Of a stretch of 64,000 bases of DNA, positions 16,053 to 25,161 are shown piece after piece. The stretch comes from Streptomyces sp. A1136. Lineage in GTDB: Bacteria; Actinomycetota; Actinomycetes; Streptomycetales; Streptomycetaceae. Numbering within the stretch: position 1 is the stretch's first letter; the number at the start of each line of letters is the position of its first letter. The notes under the pieces were generated by a model, which did not search any database, had not been told where the DNA came from, and was given only the letters and a program-made list of their open reading frames with translations. The stretch is taken from assembly GCF_004795055.1 (NCBI RefSeq), contig NZ_SSBJ01000003.1, positions 1 to 64,000 of the forward strand, read 5' to 3'. The position numbers and the translations under genes were made by a program.

Positions 16053-18023
16053 CTACCGCCCCGGCCGGGCCCCGTCGGTCTGCCCCGGGCCCGCCCCGTC
16101 GGTCCGTTCCGGGGTGGCCGACTCCAGCAGGTAGGGCACGTCGATCACCGCGACGCCCGGGGTGAACAGCAGCCTCGCCTTGAGCCGCAGCGCGTTCTGG
16201 TTGTGCAGGGGCTGCTCCCACCAGTGGCCCACCACGTACTCCGGGATGACGACCGACAGCACGTCCGCGCCCTCGGAGGCCGCCAACTCCTGGATGTGGG
16301 ACATCACGGGGCCCACCACCTCACGGTAGGGCGAGTGCAGCACCTTCAGGCCGATCCCGGGGGCGTGGTCCGCCCAGGCCTCCCGCAGCCGTCTCATGTC
16401 GTCCTCGTCCGCGGCCACGGAGACCGCCGTCAGGGTGTCGGGACGCAGGGCCTGGGCGTAGCCGAGCGCCTTCAGGGTCGGGGCGTGCACGGAGGAGACC
16501 AGCACCAGGACGTGATGCCGGGCGGGCATGCGGGGGTGGGCCCCGGCCGGGACGGCGACTTGTGCCGTGATGGCGTCGTAGTGCCGGCGGACCCCCTTCA
16601 TGCCGAGGAACAACACGGGCATGGCGATGCAGACGAGCCAGGCGCCGTGGGTGAACTTGGTGACGAGGACGATGACCAGGACCAGTGCGGTCAGGGTGGC
16701 GCCGATCGCGTTGATGGCGAGCCGGCGGTGGATGTGGACGCGTTCCCCGCGCGCGGTGGCCGACGAGGCCAGCTCGCGCCTCCAGTGCCGGACCATGCCG
16801 GCCTGGGAGAGGGTGAAGGAGACGAAGACGCCGATGATGTAGAGCTGGATGAGCCGGGTCAGTTGTGCGTCGAAGGCGACGATCAGGGCGATCGCGGCGA
16901 CGGCGAGCAGCATGATGCCGTTGGAGTAGACGAGCCGGTCACCCCGGTTGGACAGCTGGCGCGGCGCGTACCGGTCCCGGGCGAGGATGGAGGCGAGCAT
17001 CGGGAACCCGTTGAACGCCGTGTTGGCGGCGAGGACGAGTACGCCGGCGGTGACCGCTTGGAGCAGGTAGAAGAGCGCGTGCCAGCCCCCGAAGGTGGCC
17101 CGGCCGATCTGGGCGAGGGCGGTGGACATCGGTGTTCCCGGGGGCAGGCCGAGCTCGGTGGGATCGGCGGCGACGTGCACCTCGTAGAGCATGGCGAGGA
17201 CGGTGATGCCCATGAACATGGTCACCGCCAGGGCTCCCATCGCGGCCAGCGTGTTGGCGGCGTTGCGGCTCTTGGGTTCGCGGAAGGCGGGCACGCCGTT
17301 GCTGATGGCCTCGACGCCGGTCAGTGCCGTACAGCCGGAGGCGAAGGCACGCATCGCGAGGAACACCAGGGCGAGCCCGGTGTAGGTACCGTCGGCCGTG
17401 ATCGGGAGGTGGGCGGACTCGGCCCGGATGGTGTCGCCGGTCCCCAACCGGAACGCGGCCACCGCGAACATGAGGTAGATGACGAGGACGAAGCCGTACG
17501 TCGGGACGGCGAAGACCCGTCCGGACTCCCGTACGCCGCGCAGGTTCATCACGGTGAGCAGCACCACGAAGGCGACGGAGAGGGCGACTTGGTGGTCGGC
17601 GAGCGAGGGGATGGCCGAGGTGATGGCTGCGACGCCGGAGACGACGGAGACGGCCACGGTCAGCACGTAGTCGACCAGCAGCGCACTGGCCGCGGTCAGC
17701 GCCGCGGTCTGGCCGAGGTTCTCCGAGCTGACGACGTACGCGCCTCCGCCGCCGGGGTAGGCGTGGCAGGTCTGGCGGTAGGAGGCGACGACCACGACCA
17801 GCAGGAAGACGATGGCGGCGGCCGCGTACCACGCGAGGTGGAGGAGGGCGACACCGCCGAGGGCGAGGGTCAGCAGGATCTCCTCGGTGGCGTAGGCCAC
17901 CGAGGAGAGCGGGTCGCTGCAGAAGATCGGCAGGGCGAGCCGCTTCGGGAGCAGAGTCTCGCCCAGCCGCGCGGTGTCGAGGGGTTCACCGACCAGCACG
18001 CGTTTCGCATTGATACGCCTCAT
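16053..18023 (-). CDS. APC-superfamily permease with C-terminal cytosolic domain (KimA-like)
   Basis: A 656-residue membrane protein with about twelve transmembrane segments in residues 30-460 and a soluble C-terminal domain (about 485-635, with HHVLVLVSSVHAPTLKALGY and HWWEQPLHNQNALRLKARLL). This architecture, including ICFSDP-like FCSDPLSSVAYATEEIL in the first helix, is that of Bacillus KimA (formerly YdaO), a proton-coupled potassium importer. Many streptomycete homologues are annotated simply as amino-acid permeases. The ATG follows directly after the stop of the PucR-type regulator upstream (TGAATG), so the two are translationally coupled. The coupling to a PucR-type regulator would also fit an amino-acid or nitrogenous substrate. 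Confidence 0.8.
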   Translation of the reverse strand: MRRINAKRVLVGEPLDTARLGETLLPKRLALPIFCSDPLSSVAYATEEILLTLALGGVALLHLAWYAAAAIVFLLVVVVASYRQTCHAYPGGGGAYVVSSENLGQTAALTAASALLVDYVLTVAVSVVSGVAAITSAIPSLADHQVALSVAFVVLLTVMNLRGVRESGRVFAVPTYGFVLVIYLMFAVAAFRLGTGDTIRAESAHLPITADGTYTGLALVFLAMRAFASGCTALTGVEAISNGVPAFREPKSRNAANTLAAMGALAVTMFMGITVLAMLYEVHVAADPTELGLPPGTPMSTALAQIGRATFGGWHALFYLLQAVTAGVLVLAANTAFNGFPMLASILARDRYAPRQLSNRGDRLVYSNGIMLLAVAAIALIVAFDAQLTRLIQLYIIGVFVSFTLSQAGMVRHWRRELASSATARGERVHIHRRLAINAIGATLTALVLVIVLVTKFTHGAWLVCIAMPVLFLGMKGVRRHYDAITAQVAVPAGAHPRMPARHHVLVLVSSVHAPTLKALGYAQALRPDTLTAVSVAADEDDMRRLREAWADHAPGIGLKVLHSPYREVVGPVMSHIQELAASEGADVLSVVIPEYVVGHWWEQPLHNQNALRLKARLLFTPGVAVIDVPYLLESATPERTDGAGPGQTDGARPGR

Positions 18024-19562
18024 TCACGCATGATCATCCATATTCCGCGCATTCCTTCTCCCATCGGCGCTGTGTCCCCGATCGGACCCGCGGTCCAGTT
18101 CCTCCGCCCGGTGGGCCAGCCACAGGTCGTAGCGGGCGCTCGGCGACCGCAGCAGCGAGCGTTCCATCAGCTCCTCGACCCGGGTCAGGCGTTTGCGGGC
18201 GCCGGGCAGCGAGAGGCCGAGGGCCTCGGCCGCCGGGGCCAGCCGCGCGTCGTGCCGCAGCCAGGTACGGACGGTCTCCCACGCGCCAGCCGGGGCGCCG
18301 GGCCCGGTCAGCGGCCCCAGATGGGCGCGGGACCAGGTCACCAGGTCCGGGTGGCGCAGGACGCCGTCCAGATCGGTGGGGCCCTCGGCGGCGGGGAGGC
18401 CCGGCCGGCGGCCGCCGGCCGGGATCAGGCGCAGGGCCAGCGAGAGGGCCGACTGATCGGCCAGGCGGGCGAGGTCCAGACCGAGCACGGACTCCACGAG
18501 CCTGATCCGGGTGGCCAGGGTGTTCCGGTGGATCTTCAGTAGCCGGGTGGCGTACGAGGCGAAGTCGAGCCAGGCGTGGGCGGTGGCCCGCAGTTCCTGC
18601 GGGCCGGGGTCCTGGGGGCGCCGGGGCGCGTAGCCGTGCAGGGGCGCGAGCAGGGCCTCGGCCCAGCCGGCGGCCGCGTCGTGGGCGGCCAGTTCCAGCT
18701 CGGGGCCGGGGCCGAAGCGGGCGTGCCGGGCGGCACGGCCGCGGGCGACGGCCAAGGCGTGGAAGGCCTGCCCGTAGGCGGTGGGCAGCTGCCGCAGGTG
18801 GGCCTGCGCGCTCACCCCGACCACACAGTCCCGCGCCAGTTCCACCAGCGCCCCGGCCAAGTGGTCGCTCCCGCCCTGATCGGCGGCGAGGTCCGCGGGG
18901 ACCAGCACGATGAGGTGCCGTACGTACACGGGACAGTGGACGGTCCAGGCCCGGCCGCCGGTGAGCCGCTCGCACACGGCGGCCGCGGCGGGCCGCTCGC
19001 CGGACCGACACTCGACGACGTAGATCCGCACCGGCTCGGGCAGGACGGGACTCAAGGTGGCCGCGACCTGGCGGGCGGTGGAGATCCGGCCGTTCATCAG
19101 GAGGTGCAGCACGGCCTCACGGGCCCGCGACTCGGCGAGCCGTGCCCGCTCTTCGCGCACCCGGGCCTCCTCGGCTGCCAGGACCAGGGCCAGCGGGACG
19201 GCGGCGTCCGCGAGCAGTGCGGGTGCGCCGGGGTGATGGGGCAGGTCCAGCACGGCGGCCAACGCGCGCCGCTCGTCCAGCGCGAACAGCAGGGCGGCCG
19301 AGCCGTCGTCGTGCAGCACGGCGGAACCGGCGCTCCGGGCGGCCATCTCGGCGGCGGCCCGGACGGCGACGTGCGGCGTCCCGGATTCCCGCGGGCCGTC
19401 TCCTCCCGCGACGTCCACCACCCCGGCCCAGCCGCCCAGTCGGGTGGTCAGCCATCGCAACAGCGCGGCCGAGCCGCCGACATGGGCGAGCCGGTGCAGC
19501 GCGCGGATGTCGGCGGACCGGGACGGGCCGAGGGGGTCCGGCGTGGCGGGATCTGACGACAT
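18024..19562 (-). CDS. PucR-type regulator with two C-terminal helix-turn-helix segments
   Basis: A 512-residue regulator. A GAF/PucR-like sensory N-terminus leads to a PucR helix-turn-helix at about 335-370 (ATRLLKIHRNTLATRIRLVE, LGLDLARLADQSALSLALRL). Unusually, about 120 residues follow and carry a second similar segment (LAPAAEALGLSLPGARKRLTRVEELMERSL). Most PucR proteins end at the first HTH. The ATG at 19562 has GAAGGGA 6 nt upstream; the frame stays open further but without support. Its stop abuts the start of the KimA-like permease, which it probably controls. Confidence 0.78.
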   Translation of the reverse strand: MSSDPATPDPLGPSRSADIRALHRLAHVGGSAALLRWLTTRLGGWAGVVDVAGGDGPRESGTPHVAVRAAAEMAARSAGSAVLHDDGSAALLFALDERRALAAVLDLPHHPGAPALLADAAVPLALVLAAEEARVREERARLAESRAREAVLHLLMNGRISTARQVAATLSPVLPEPVRIYVVECRSGERPAAAAVCERLTGGRAWTVHCPVYVRHLIVLVPADLAADQGGSDHLAGALVELARDCVVGVSAQAHLRQLPTAYGQAFHALAVARGRAARHARFGPGPELELAAHDAAAGWAEALLAPLHGYAPRRPQDPGPQELRATAHAWLDFASYATRLLKIHRNTLATRIRLVESVLGLDLARLADQSALSLALRLIPAGGRRPGLPAAEGPTDLDGVLRHPDLVTWSRAHLGPLTGPGAPAGAWETVRTWLRHDARLAPAAEALGLSLPGARKRLTRVEELMERSLLRSPSARYDLWLAHRAEELDRGSDRGHSADGRRNARNMDDHA

Positions 19563-20090
19563 GGGGGTTCCCTTCGGCGCGGTCGTCGCGCCGCCGCATT
19601 CAACCAGGCACCGCACACTGTGCGCTGTGATACCCGTCTCGCCCGCTCACTGTGCGGGGCGCATCCTGCGGTCCCGCCGCGCGGCGCCTACGTTGTTCCG
19701 GAGCGGACGGGCTCCGGCGCCGACGGGGTAACACGGGGGAGGTGCCGGGGCCGGTCCGCTCGCGTCTTCCCGGGGCAGCCGCCGGGACGGGTCCTGCCGC
19801 TCCGTCGATCGCGGCCCCGGGCCTCCGCGCCGCTCCGACCTGTTACCGGTGCGTGGCGTCGCGGTCACCGGACGGAGTGAAGGAGACCCCGCGGAGCGGG
19901 GTCCTCCGTTCGAGGGGTCCCGCAGCGGGGTGACGACCGGCGCTCCGGAGCACTCGGAGCGCCCGGAGGGCTCGCGGCCCTCGCCCGCGCGCTCGATTCC
20001 GCCCGGCCGGACAGCGGTTTTCCGGCCGTGGGTGGACGATGGGAGATGCAGTACCCCGACCCGACCGCGACAGCGAGGAGGTGTGGAGCG
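19563..20090. other. 528-bp intergenic region
   Basis: No gene is supported here. It holds the promoter of the minus-strand PucR regulator, a GC-rich imperfect hairpin at about 19882-19907 (GGAGACCCCGC / GCGGGGTCCTCC) that could be a terminator or attenuator, and the leader of the DUF4242 gene. Short arginine-rich readings in this stretch have no recognisable features. Confidence 0.5.
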
Positions 20091-20339
20091 ATGGCCATGT
20101 TCATGGACGTCCACACCGGCATGAAGGGCATCACCGCCGAGCAGCTGGCGGAGGCCCACCGGGCGGACCTGGCGATCGAGGCGCAGGAAGGCGTGCACTT
20201 CAAGCAGGCCTGGGCCGACCCCGAATCGGGCACGGTGTATTGCCTGTCCGAGGCGCCCGACGCCGAGGCGGTCAAGCGCATCCACGAGCGGAGCGGGCAC
20301 CCGGCGCACGAGATCCACCCGGTGCCGCTGGAGGTGTAG
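20091..20339 (+). CDS. DUF4242 small nickel-binding protein (SCO4226-like)
   Basis: An 82-residue ferredoxin-like-fold protein of the DUF4242 family, the type of Streptomyces coelicolor SCO4226, which was crystallised as a nickel-binding dimer. Features are MFMDVHTGMKGITAEQLAEA, GVHFKQAWADPESGTVYCLS, EAPDAEAVKRIHERSGHPAH. ATG at 20091 is chosen because GAGGAGG lies about 10 nt upstream and the product matches the family length. It is monocistronic. The biological role is not established; suggestions include metal sensing or storage. Confidence 0.85.
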   Translation: MAMFMDVHTGMKGITAEQLAEAHRADLAIEAQEGVHFKQAWADPESGTVYCLSEAPDAEAVKRIHERSGHPAHEIHPVPLEV

Positions 20340-20523
20340 GCCCCGCGCGGGGGCGTGACCTGAAACATTCGTACACACGCAGGAGGCCCCGAAGGCCTAC
20401 GGCATATGCCTTGAGCAACCACGTAGCGGATGTTGCCAAACGCCTTACAGGCCGTCCCGGCCTGTGCAACAGTCGTTACCGGTCCTTCCTTCATGGCCGT
20501 GCCGCGCCTGTATCGGAGTTCTC

Positions 20524-21951
20524 ATGCCGTCCCATCTCTTCGCGGACCGTCACGCGCAGCCGCCCGAGCCCGGGTCGGTGGACGCCCTGATCTCGCAGAC
20601 CCGACGCCTGCGGGGCGAAGTGGACGCCGTGCGCCGAGACACCGTCGTGGACGACGACGACGCCCAGGGCCGCTGGCAGCGCGCCTTGTGCGACCTGGCC
20701 GTCCACCACCTCGACGACTTGGGGCAGCACCTCGGCCAGCTCAAGGAGGGCCTGCCGCCCGCGCCCGAGCAGTCCGCCCTGCCGTCGCGGGCAGAACCCG
20801 AGACCACGGTCGAGGACCGGCAGACCCGGGTCGGCAGCGCCGAGTGGAACCTGTTGACGGACGAGGTGACCTGGTCCGAGGAGCTCTTCCAGATCTTCGG
20901 CCGGTCCCCCGAGGCGGGCGCGCTGCCCCTGGACGAGCTGGGGTCGACCCTGTTCTCCGAGGACCAGCCGCTGCTCACGGCGATGGTCACCGACTGCCTG
21001 GTCGACGGCAAGCCCATAGACGGCGAGTTCCGCATCGTCCGGACCGACGGGCGGGTCCGGACACTGCACATGAGGGGCGAGCCGGTACTCGACTCCGACG
21101 GCTGCACGGCGTCCATGTGGGCCGTGCTGCGCGACGTGAGCGAGCTGCGCCGCAGCCAGCGCGCGGTGCGCGAGTCCCGTGACTCGTTGCAGCGCCGCCG
21201 GGAGATCGCGCAGACCGAGCACCGGCTGGCGGTCGAGCTGCAGGAAGCCGTGCTCCCCCCGTGGCGCGGCTCCCTGCGGTTCCCGCACGACAGCACCGGC
21301 GCCTTGGACGTGGCCGCGCACTACATGCCCTCCGCCAGCAGCGCCCTGATCGGCGGGGACTGGTACGACGCGCTCGAACTCACCGACGGCCGATCGCTGT
21401 TGACGGTCGGTGACCTGACCGGCCACGGGGTGACCGCCACCTCCGGGATGGCGATGATGCTCGGCGCACTGCGCGGGATGGCCATGGCCGGCATCGAACC
21501 CGGCCCGTTGATGGGCTGGCTCAACCAACTGCTGGAGACCTCCGTCCAGCCGGCGCTCGGCTCGGCGGTGTGCTGTCGTTACGACCCCGACCTGCGCGTG
21601 CTGTCCTGGGCGCAGGCCGGCCACCCCGCGCCGTTGCTGTTCCGCGGCGGTCAGGGCCGTTCGCTCCAGCCGCCGGAGGGCGTACTGCTGGGGGCTACCT
21701 CCGGGGCGGTGTACGGCCAGGCCGAGGAACGGCTGGAGGCGGGTGACGTGGTGGTCCTGCACACGGACGGACTGACCCCGCGCAGCATCGAGTTCAGCCG
21801 GTCGGACGGGACCGAGCGGCTGCTCGCGCTCGCGCCGCGGTTCTCGGCGGCGCGCTCGGCGCAGGACTGCGTACGGATCGTGCTGGAGGAGTTCGGCGAC
21901 AACGAGCGCGAGGACGACGCCTGCGTGCTCGTCGCCCGGATCGGCTTCTGA
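20524..21951 (+). CDS. PAS-domain PP2C-type (SpoIIE/RsbU) phosphatase
   Basis: A 475-residue signalling protein. Residues about 85-205 form a PAS fold (SAEWNLLTDEVTWSEELFQI ... FRIVRTDGRVRTLHMRGEPV), then a linker helix leads to a PPM/SpoIIE phosphatase domain from about 225 (AVELQEAVLPP, ALIGGDWYDALEL with the metal-binding Asp, VGDLTGHGVTAT, LHTDGLTPR, EDDACVLVARI). Such proteins dephosphorylate anti-anti-sigma factors in sigma-B-like partner-switching cascades in response to a signal sensed by the PAS domain. ATG at 20524 has GGAG 6 nt upstream; the longer reading from 20464 has no support. No anti-sigma or anti-anti-sigma gene is adjacent. Confidence 0.88.
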   Translation: MPSHLFADRHAQPPEPGSVDALISQTRRLRGEVDAVRRDTVVDDDDAQGRWQRALCDLAVHHLDDLGQHLGQLKEGLPPAPEQSALPSRAEPETTVEDRQTRVGSAEWNLLTDEVTWSEELFQIFGRSPEAGALPLDELGSTLFSEDQPLLTAMVTDCLVDGKPIDGEFRIVRTDGRVRTLHMRGEPVLDSDGCTASMWAVLRDVSELRRSQRAVRESRDSLQRRREIAQTEHRLAVELQEAVLPPWRGSLRFPHDSTGALDVAAHYMPSASSALIGGDWYDALELTDGRSLLTVGDLTGHGVTATSGMAMMLGALRGMAMAGIEPGPLMGWLNQLLETSVQPALGSAVCCRYDPDLRVLSWAQAGHPAPLLFRGGQGRSLQPPEGVLLGATSGAVYGQAEERLEAGDVVVLHTDGLTPRSIEFSRSDGTERLLALAPRFSAARSAQDCVRIVLEEFGDNEREDDACVLVARIGF

Positions 21952-22018
21952 CCACCGAGGACAACCGAGGAACACCGAGGAACGGCGACACCGCCGAGGA
22001 ACGAGAACCGGACTTCGG

Positions 22019-22043
22019 GGCCGCGCCGCCGGGCGCGGCCTTT
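22019..22043 (+). terminator. Intrinsic terminator after the PP2C gene
   Basis: GGCCGCGCC-GCCG-GGCGCGGCC followed by TTT: a perfect 9-bp stem, 4-nt loop and short T run, 68 bp after the phosphatase stop. The spacer before it contains repeats of the word ACCGAGGA. Confidence 0.85.
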
Positions 22044-22145
22044 CCCGTGTCGTAGTGCGTATGCCGTGTCGTGCCCCCTGTGTCTCTGTGTCGTCGTACG
22101 AGGTCGCGTGCGGGTGCCGTGGGGAGGCGCGGGGGCCGTGGGCGC

Positions 22146-23630
22146 TCAGACCGTACTCGCCGCCGGGGTGTCCGGCAGGGCCAGCTTGATCTCCTCGCGC
22201 AGGTCCTCGATACGCCCGTAGCCGGAGTACTGGCCGGTGAGGCGGTACATCTCGCGCAGCCGGTCCCACGTCCGGTGGGAGGAGGTCTCGTTCATCGACA
22301 CCAGGGCGAGGCGGGCGTACCGGTCGGCCTGCTCCGGGTCGTCGGCGATGAAGCAGGCCGAGGCCATGGAGATGTAGTCGAAGATCTGCGAGCGCTGGTG
22401 CCCTTGGGCCCGCAGCCGCAGCGCTTCCTTGGCATGGCGCTGGGCGATCGGCGCGGCCGTGGGGTCGTGGTCGGCCAGCGTCCGGAAGGCCAGGGCCTGC
22501 ATCCCGTGCAGGTCCGCCTCGTCGAAGTGCTGCATCCAGGAGGGCGGCGGTACGTCGCCCTTGTCGGAGACGAACAGGTCCTCCGCCTCTCCCAGGGTGC
22601 GGCGCATGGCCTGGCCCTTGCCCATGGCGGCCTGCGCCCAGGCCTCGATGGTCTGGAGCATGGCGCGGGTGCGCGGCAGGGTCTCCTCGCCGGAGCCGGA
22701 CTTCGCCAGCTTCATCAGGTCCAGGGCCTCGTTGGGCTTGCCCAGGTGCACCATCTGGCGGGCCGCCCGGGACAGGGCCTCGCCGGCCCTGGGTCGGTCC
22801 CCGCCCTCGCGGGCGGCGTGTGCGGCGATCACGAAGTACTTCTGCGCGGTGGGTTCCAGGCCGACGTCGTGGGACATCCAGCCGGCGAGGACCGCCAGGT
22901 TTGCGGCCACCCCCCACAGCCGGCGCTGGAGGTGGTCGGGGTGGTGGTAGGCCAGCATCCCCCCCACCTCGTTGAGCTGGCCCACGACGGCCTTGCGCTG
23001 GAGTCCGCCGCCCCTGGAAGCGTCCCAGGCGCGGAAGACCTCGACGGAGCGCTCCAGGGCATCGATCTCCTGGGAGCCGATCGGGGCCGCCTCGTAGCGG
23101 TCGTAGCCGGCGGGGTCGCCCTGGTGGGCGCCCCCGCCGAAGCGGTCGGCCTCCTTGGCGGTGGCGGGGTCGGTGTGCAGCCAGTCGTACATGGCGTTGC
23201 TGAGGGCTGAGCCGGCGGTGAGCGCGACTCCGGCGCCCATCAGACCGCGACGGTTGAGCATGAGGTCCATTCCCGTGAATTCGGTGAGGACCGCGGCTGT
23301 GCGTTCGGGCGCCCAGGGCACTCCGTCGGGGTTCTCCTGCGCCCCGTCCGGCTGCCGCTTCGCGGTGCGCCGCTGCCGTACGAACCCGAGGTCCTCGATG
23401 GTCACGACACGACCGAGCCGCTCGGTGAACAGTGCTGCCAGTACCGTGGGCACCGGTTCGCGCGGGGTCTCCCCCATGTCGATCCAGCGCCGCACCCGCG
23501 AGGTGTCGGTGGCCAGCTGGTGGTGGCCCATGGCGGCCGCCTGCCGGTTGACCATCCTCGCCAGTTCGCCCTTGGACCAGCCGGCCAGGCCGAACAGGTC
23601 GTTCAGACGGGTGTTTGGACCTTTGCTCAC
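22146..23630 (-). CDS. nsdA: NsdA-type negative regulator of differentiation
   Basis: A 494-residue protein matching NsdA of Streptomyces coelicolor, whose loss increases sporulation and antibiotic production. It begins SKGPNTRLNDLFGLAGWSKG, then ELARMVNRQAAAMGHHQL and VRRWIDMGETPREPVP (helix-turn-helix-like), with a TPR-like helical remainder (ALSRAARQMVHLGKPNEALD). GTG at 23630 is the start because conservation begins at the next residue. It is divergent from the TTA-containing phosphotransferase gene with 231 bp between them. Confidence 0.88.
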   Translation of the reverse strand: MSKGPNTRLNDLFGLAGWSKGELARMVNRQAAAMGHHQLATDTSRVRRWIDMGETPREPVPTVLAALFTERLGRVVTIEDLGFVRQRRTAKRQPDGAQENPDGVPWAPERTAAVLTEFTGMDLMLNRRGLMGAGVALTAGSALSNAMYDWLHTDPATAKEADRFGGGAHQGDPAGYDRYEAAPIGSQEIDALERSVEVFRAWDASRGGGLQRKAVVGQLNEVGGMLAYHHPDHLQRRLWGVAANLAVLAGWMSHDVGLEPTAQKYFVIAAHAAREGGDRPRAGEALSRAARQMVHLGKPNEALDLMKLAKSGSGEETLPRTRAMLQTIEAWAQAAMGKGQAMRRTLGEAEDLFVSDKGDVPPPSWMQHFDEADLHGMQALAFRTLADHDPTAAPIAQRHAKEALRLRAQGHQRSQIFDYISMASACFIADDPEQADRYARLALVSMNETSSHRTWDRLREMYRLTGQYSGYGRIEDLREEIKLALPDTPAASTV

Positions 23631-23861
23631 GTCAAGCCCCCAGGTTCTCGGCTGAGTTGACAGTAGCCCGCCGTCAGGTGCCCAGCGACTATTCGCCAGG
23701 GTTCGCCAGGGTCCGCCAGATGGTGTGCCACCCACGGCGGGGTGTCATGTAGGAATGCGCCTCCCCGACCCGGCCCCCGGCGGAACTCCCCAGGGTGAAG
23801 CACGGGTTCCGGCGGGGCGGCGTACGCAACTCGTCGGCGCACGAAGGGAACCGTAAACGCC

Positions 23862-24986
23862 ATGTACGCAGCAACGTCCTCCGTGTCCGCCCCGGTCCGG
23901 CCGCACCGCACGCTCCAGGCGGGCGGCGGCCCCTACCTCGAACCCGGCCGACCGGCCGCCCCGGCGCAGGCCGCCGTACGGGCCCGGCGGATCCCGGGAA
24001 CCGGGGCCCAGCCGCTCAGCGGAAGAATCGACCTCTCGGGGCCGCAGGGCGCCCAACTGCGCGCGGCGCTCGCCTCGGTGCAGCGGATCTGTCCCGAGTT
24101 CGCGCCCGTCCAGGTGCTGCGGCGCAGCGGCCGGTCGGTCCTCCTGGTGGGGACGACCGGGCGGATGACCGCCGTCGCGAAGGTTTTACTGGACCACTCG
24201 CCCGAGTGGCGCGAGCGGTACCGGCACGAAATAGCTGCGTACCGGGCGTTCGTCCGGCACCGTCCGCCGGTCCGGGTGCCGCGGCTGATCGCCGCCGATC
24301 CGGAGAACTGCGTCCTGGTCGTCGAGCGGATGGCGGGCCGGGTCGCGGCCCTGCAACGGCACCCGGTGGAGGCTCCGCCGCGGGCCGACGTACGGGCCGC
24401 GCTGGGGGCGGTGTGCCGGGTGAACCAGTGGCGCCCGCCGGCCGAACTCTTCGGGCACCCGCTGGACTACACGCGCCGGATCGCGCGTGACCACCAGCTC
24501 GGTCTGCTGACCGACCGCGACTTCGGTGACCTCCAGAAGCTGCTGCACGGCCTCAAGCTGTCCGGTACCCCGTGGCAGTTCAACCACGGTGACGCCCTGC
24601 TGTCGAACCTGCTGCTCTCCCCGGCCGGACCCGTCATGCTCGACTGGGAGCACGCGGGCTGGTACCTGCCCGGCTACGACCTGGCGACACTGTGGACGGT
24701 TCTGGGCGACGCGCCGGCGGCGCGCGGCCAGATCAGCCGGCTCGCGCAGCAGCAGGGATCGGCGGTCCGGGACGCGTTCCTGGTGAACCTGATGTTGATC
24801 CTGACCCGGGAGATCCGGATGGCCGAGACGGCGGTGCAGCGCTCGATGCAGGCGACCACCCCGGTGCAGTCGCCCCCCGCGGGCGCCTTGTCCTCGGGCG
24901 AGGAACAGCGGCTGCTGTTGCGCCGGTTGCACGACGACTGCGGGATGGCCCGCAGGGCGGTCCGCGCGGTGGTCGGCACCCGCTGA
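23862..24986 (+). CDS. Aminoglycoside phosphotransferase (APH)-family kinase
   Basis: A 374-residue APH/choline-kinase-fold protein. The N-terminal 65 residues are probably disordered. The kinase part shows VAKVLLDHS (ATP-lysine strand, about 106-114), [12 protein letters not shown] (Brenner-type catalytic loop, about 243) and [17 protein letters not shown] (metal-binding Asp). The substrate is unknown: proteins of this type next to nsdA in streptomycetes are not proven resistance enzymes. Codon 109 (24186-24188) is TTA, predicting bldA-dependent translation. The gene is followed by a strong terminator and has its own promoter region opposite nsdA. Confidence 0.8.
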   Translation: MYAATSSVSAPVRPHRTLQAGGGPYLEPGRPAAPAQAAVRARRIPGTGAQPLSGRIDLSGPQGAQLRAALASVQRICPEFAPVQVLRRSGRSVLLVGTTGRMTAVAKVLLDHSPEWRERYRHEIAAYRAFVRHRPPVRVPRLIAADPENCVLVVERMAGRVAALQRHPVEAPPRADVRAALGAVCRVNQWRPPAELFGHPLDYTRRIARDHQLGLLTDRDFGDLQKLLHGLKLSGTPWQFNHGDALLSNLLLSPAGPVMLDWEHAGWYLPGYDLATLWTVLGDAPAARGQISRLAQQQGSAVRDAFLVNLMLILTREIRMAETAVQRSMQATTPVQSPPAGALSSGEEQRLLLRRLHDDCGMARRAVRAVVGTR

Positions 24987-25002
24987 CGCGCCGCCCCCGT
25001 AC

Positions 25003-25039
25003 GCGAGGTCCCGCGGCTCCCACCGCCGCGGGGCCTCGC
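25003..25039 (+). terminator. Hairpin terminator after the phosphotransferase gene
   Basis: A 14-bp stem (25003-25016 with 25026-25039; one G-U pair) and a 9-nt loop, 17 bp after the stop codon. It separates the phosphotransferase gene from the steroid-dehydrogenase-like gene. Confidence 0.8.
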
Positions 25040-25073
25040 TCGCGTGCGTGCCGGGGTGGCGGTGTCGGATGCC

Positions 25074-25102
25074 TTGACATCACATGATCCTCCGAACAGG
25101 TT
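25074..25102 (+). promoter_or_regulatory. Promoter of the KstD-like gene with overlapping KstR-type half core
   Basis: A consensus -35 TTGACA (25074-25079) is followed at 17 bp by CAGGTT (25097-25102) in the -10 position. The word AACAGGTT (25095-25102) matches the core AACnnGTT of the mycobacterial KstR operator, but the outer T and A of that motif are missing. Repressor binding here would block the -10 box. Confidence 0.5.
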
Positions 25103-25103
25103 T

Positions 25104-25119
25104 CTGACTCAGCATCAGA
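25104..25119. promoter_or_regulatory. 16-bp shared element, copy A
   Basis: CTGACTCAGCATCAGA, with inverted ends CTGA-N7-TCAG. Two other copies occur in this window, at 33511-33526 (inverted) and 43395-43410. This copy lies 43 bp before the KstD-like start codon, just downstream of the promoter. It is a likely operator for an unidentified (TetR-like) regulator. Confidence 0.55.
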
Positions 25120-25161
25120 CATGCTGGAGCCGCCCCCTTCCCACTCCCCCGGAGCCCGCCC

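Noticed and set aside
19563..20090. A c-di-AMP (ydaO-type) riboswitch, expected for some KimA-like permeases
   Set aside because: The permease start directly follows the regulator stop, leaving no leader. I saw no ydaO-like structure in the region upstream of the regulator either.
23862..24986. An aminoglycoside resistance gene
   Set aside because: The kinase fold is clear, but APH-like proteins of this kind act on many substrates and nothing in the context indicates antibiotic modification.
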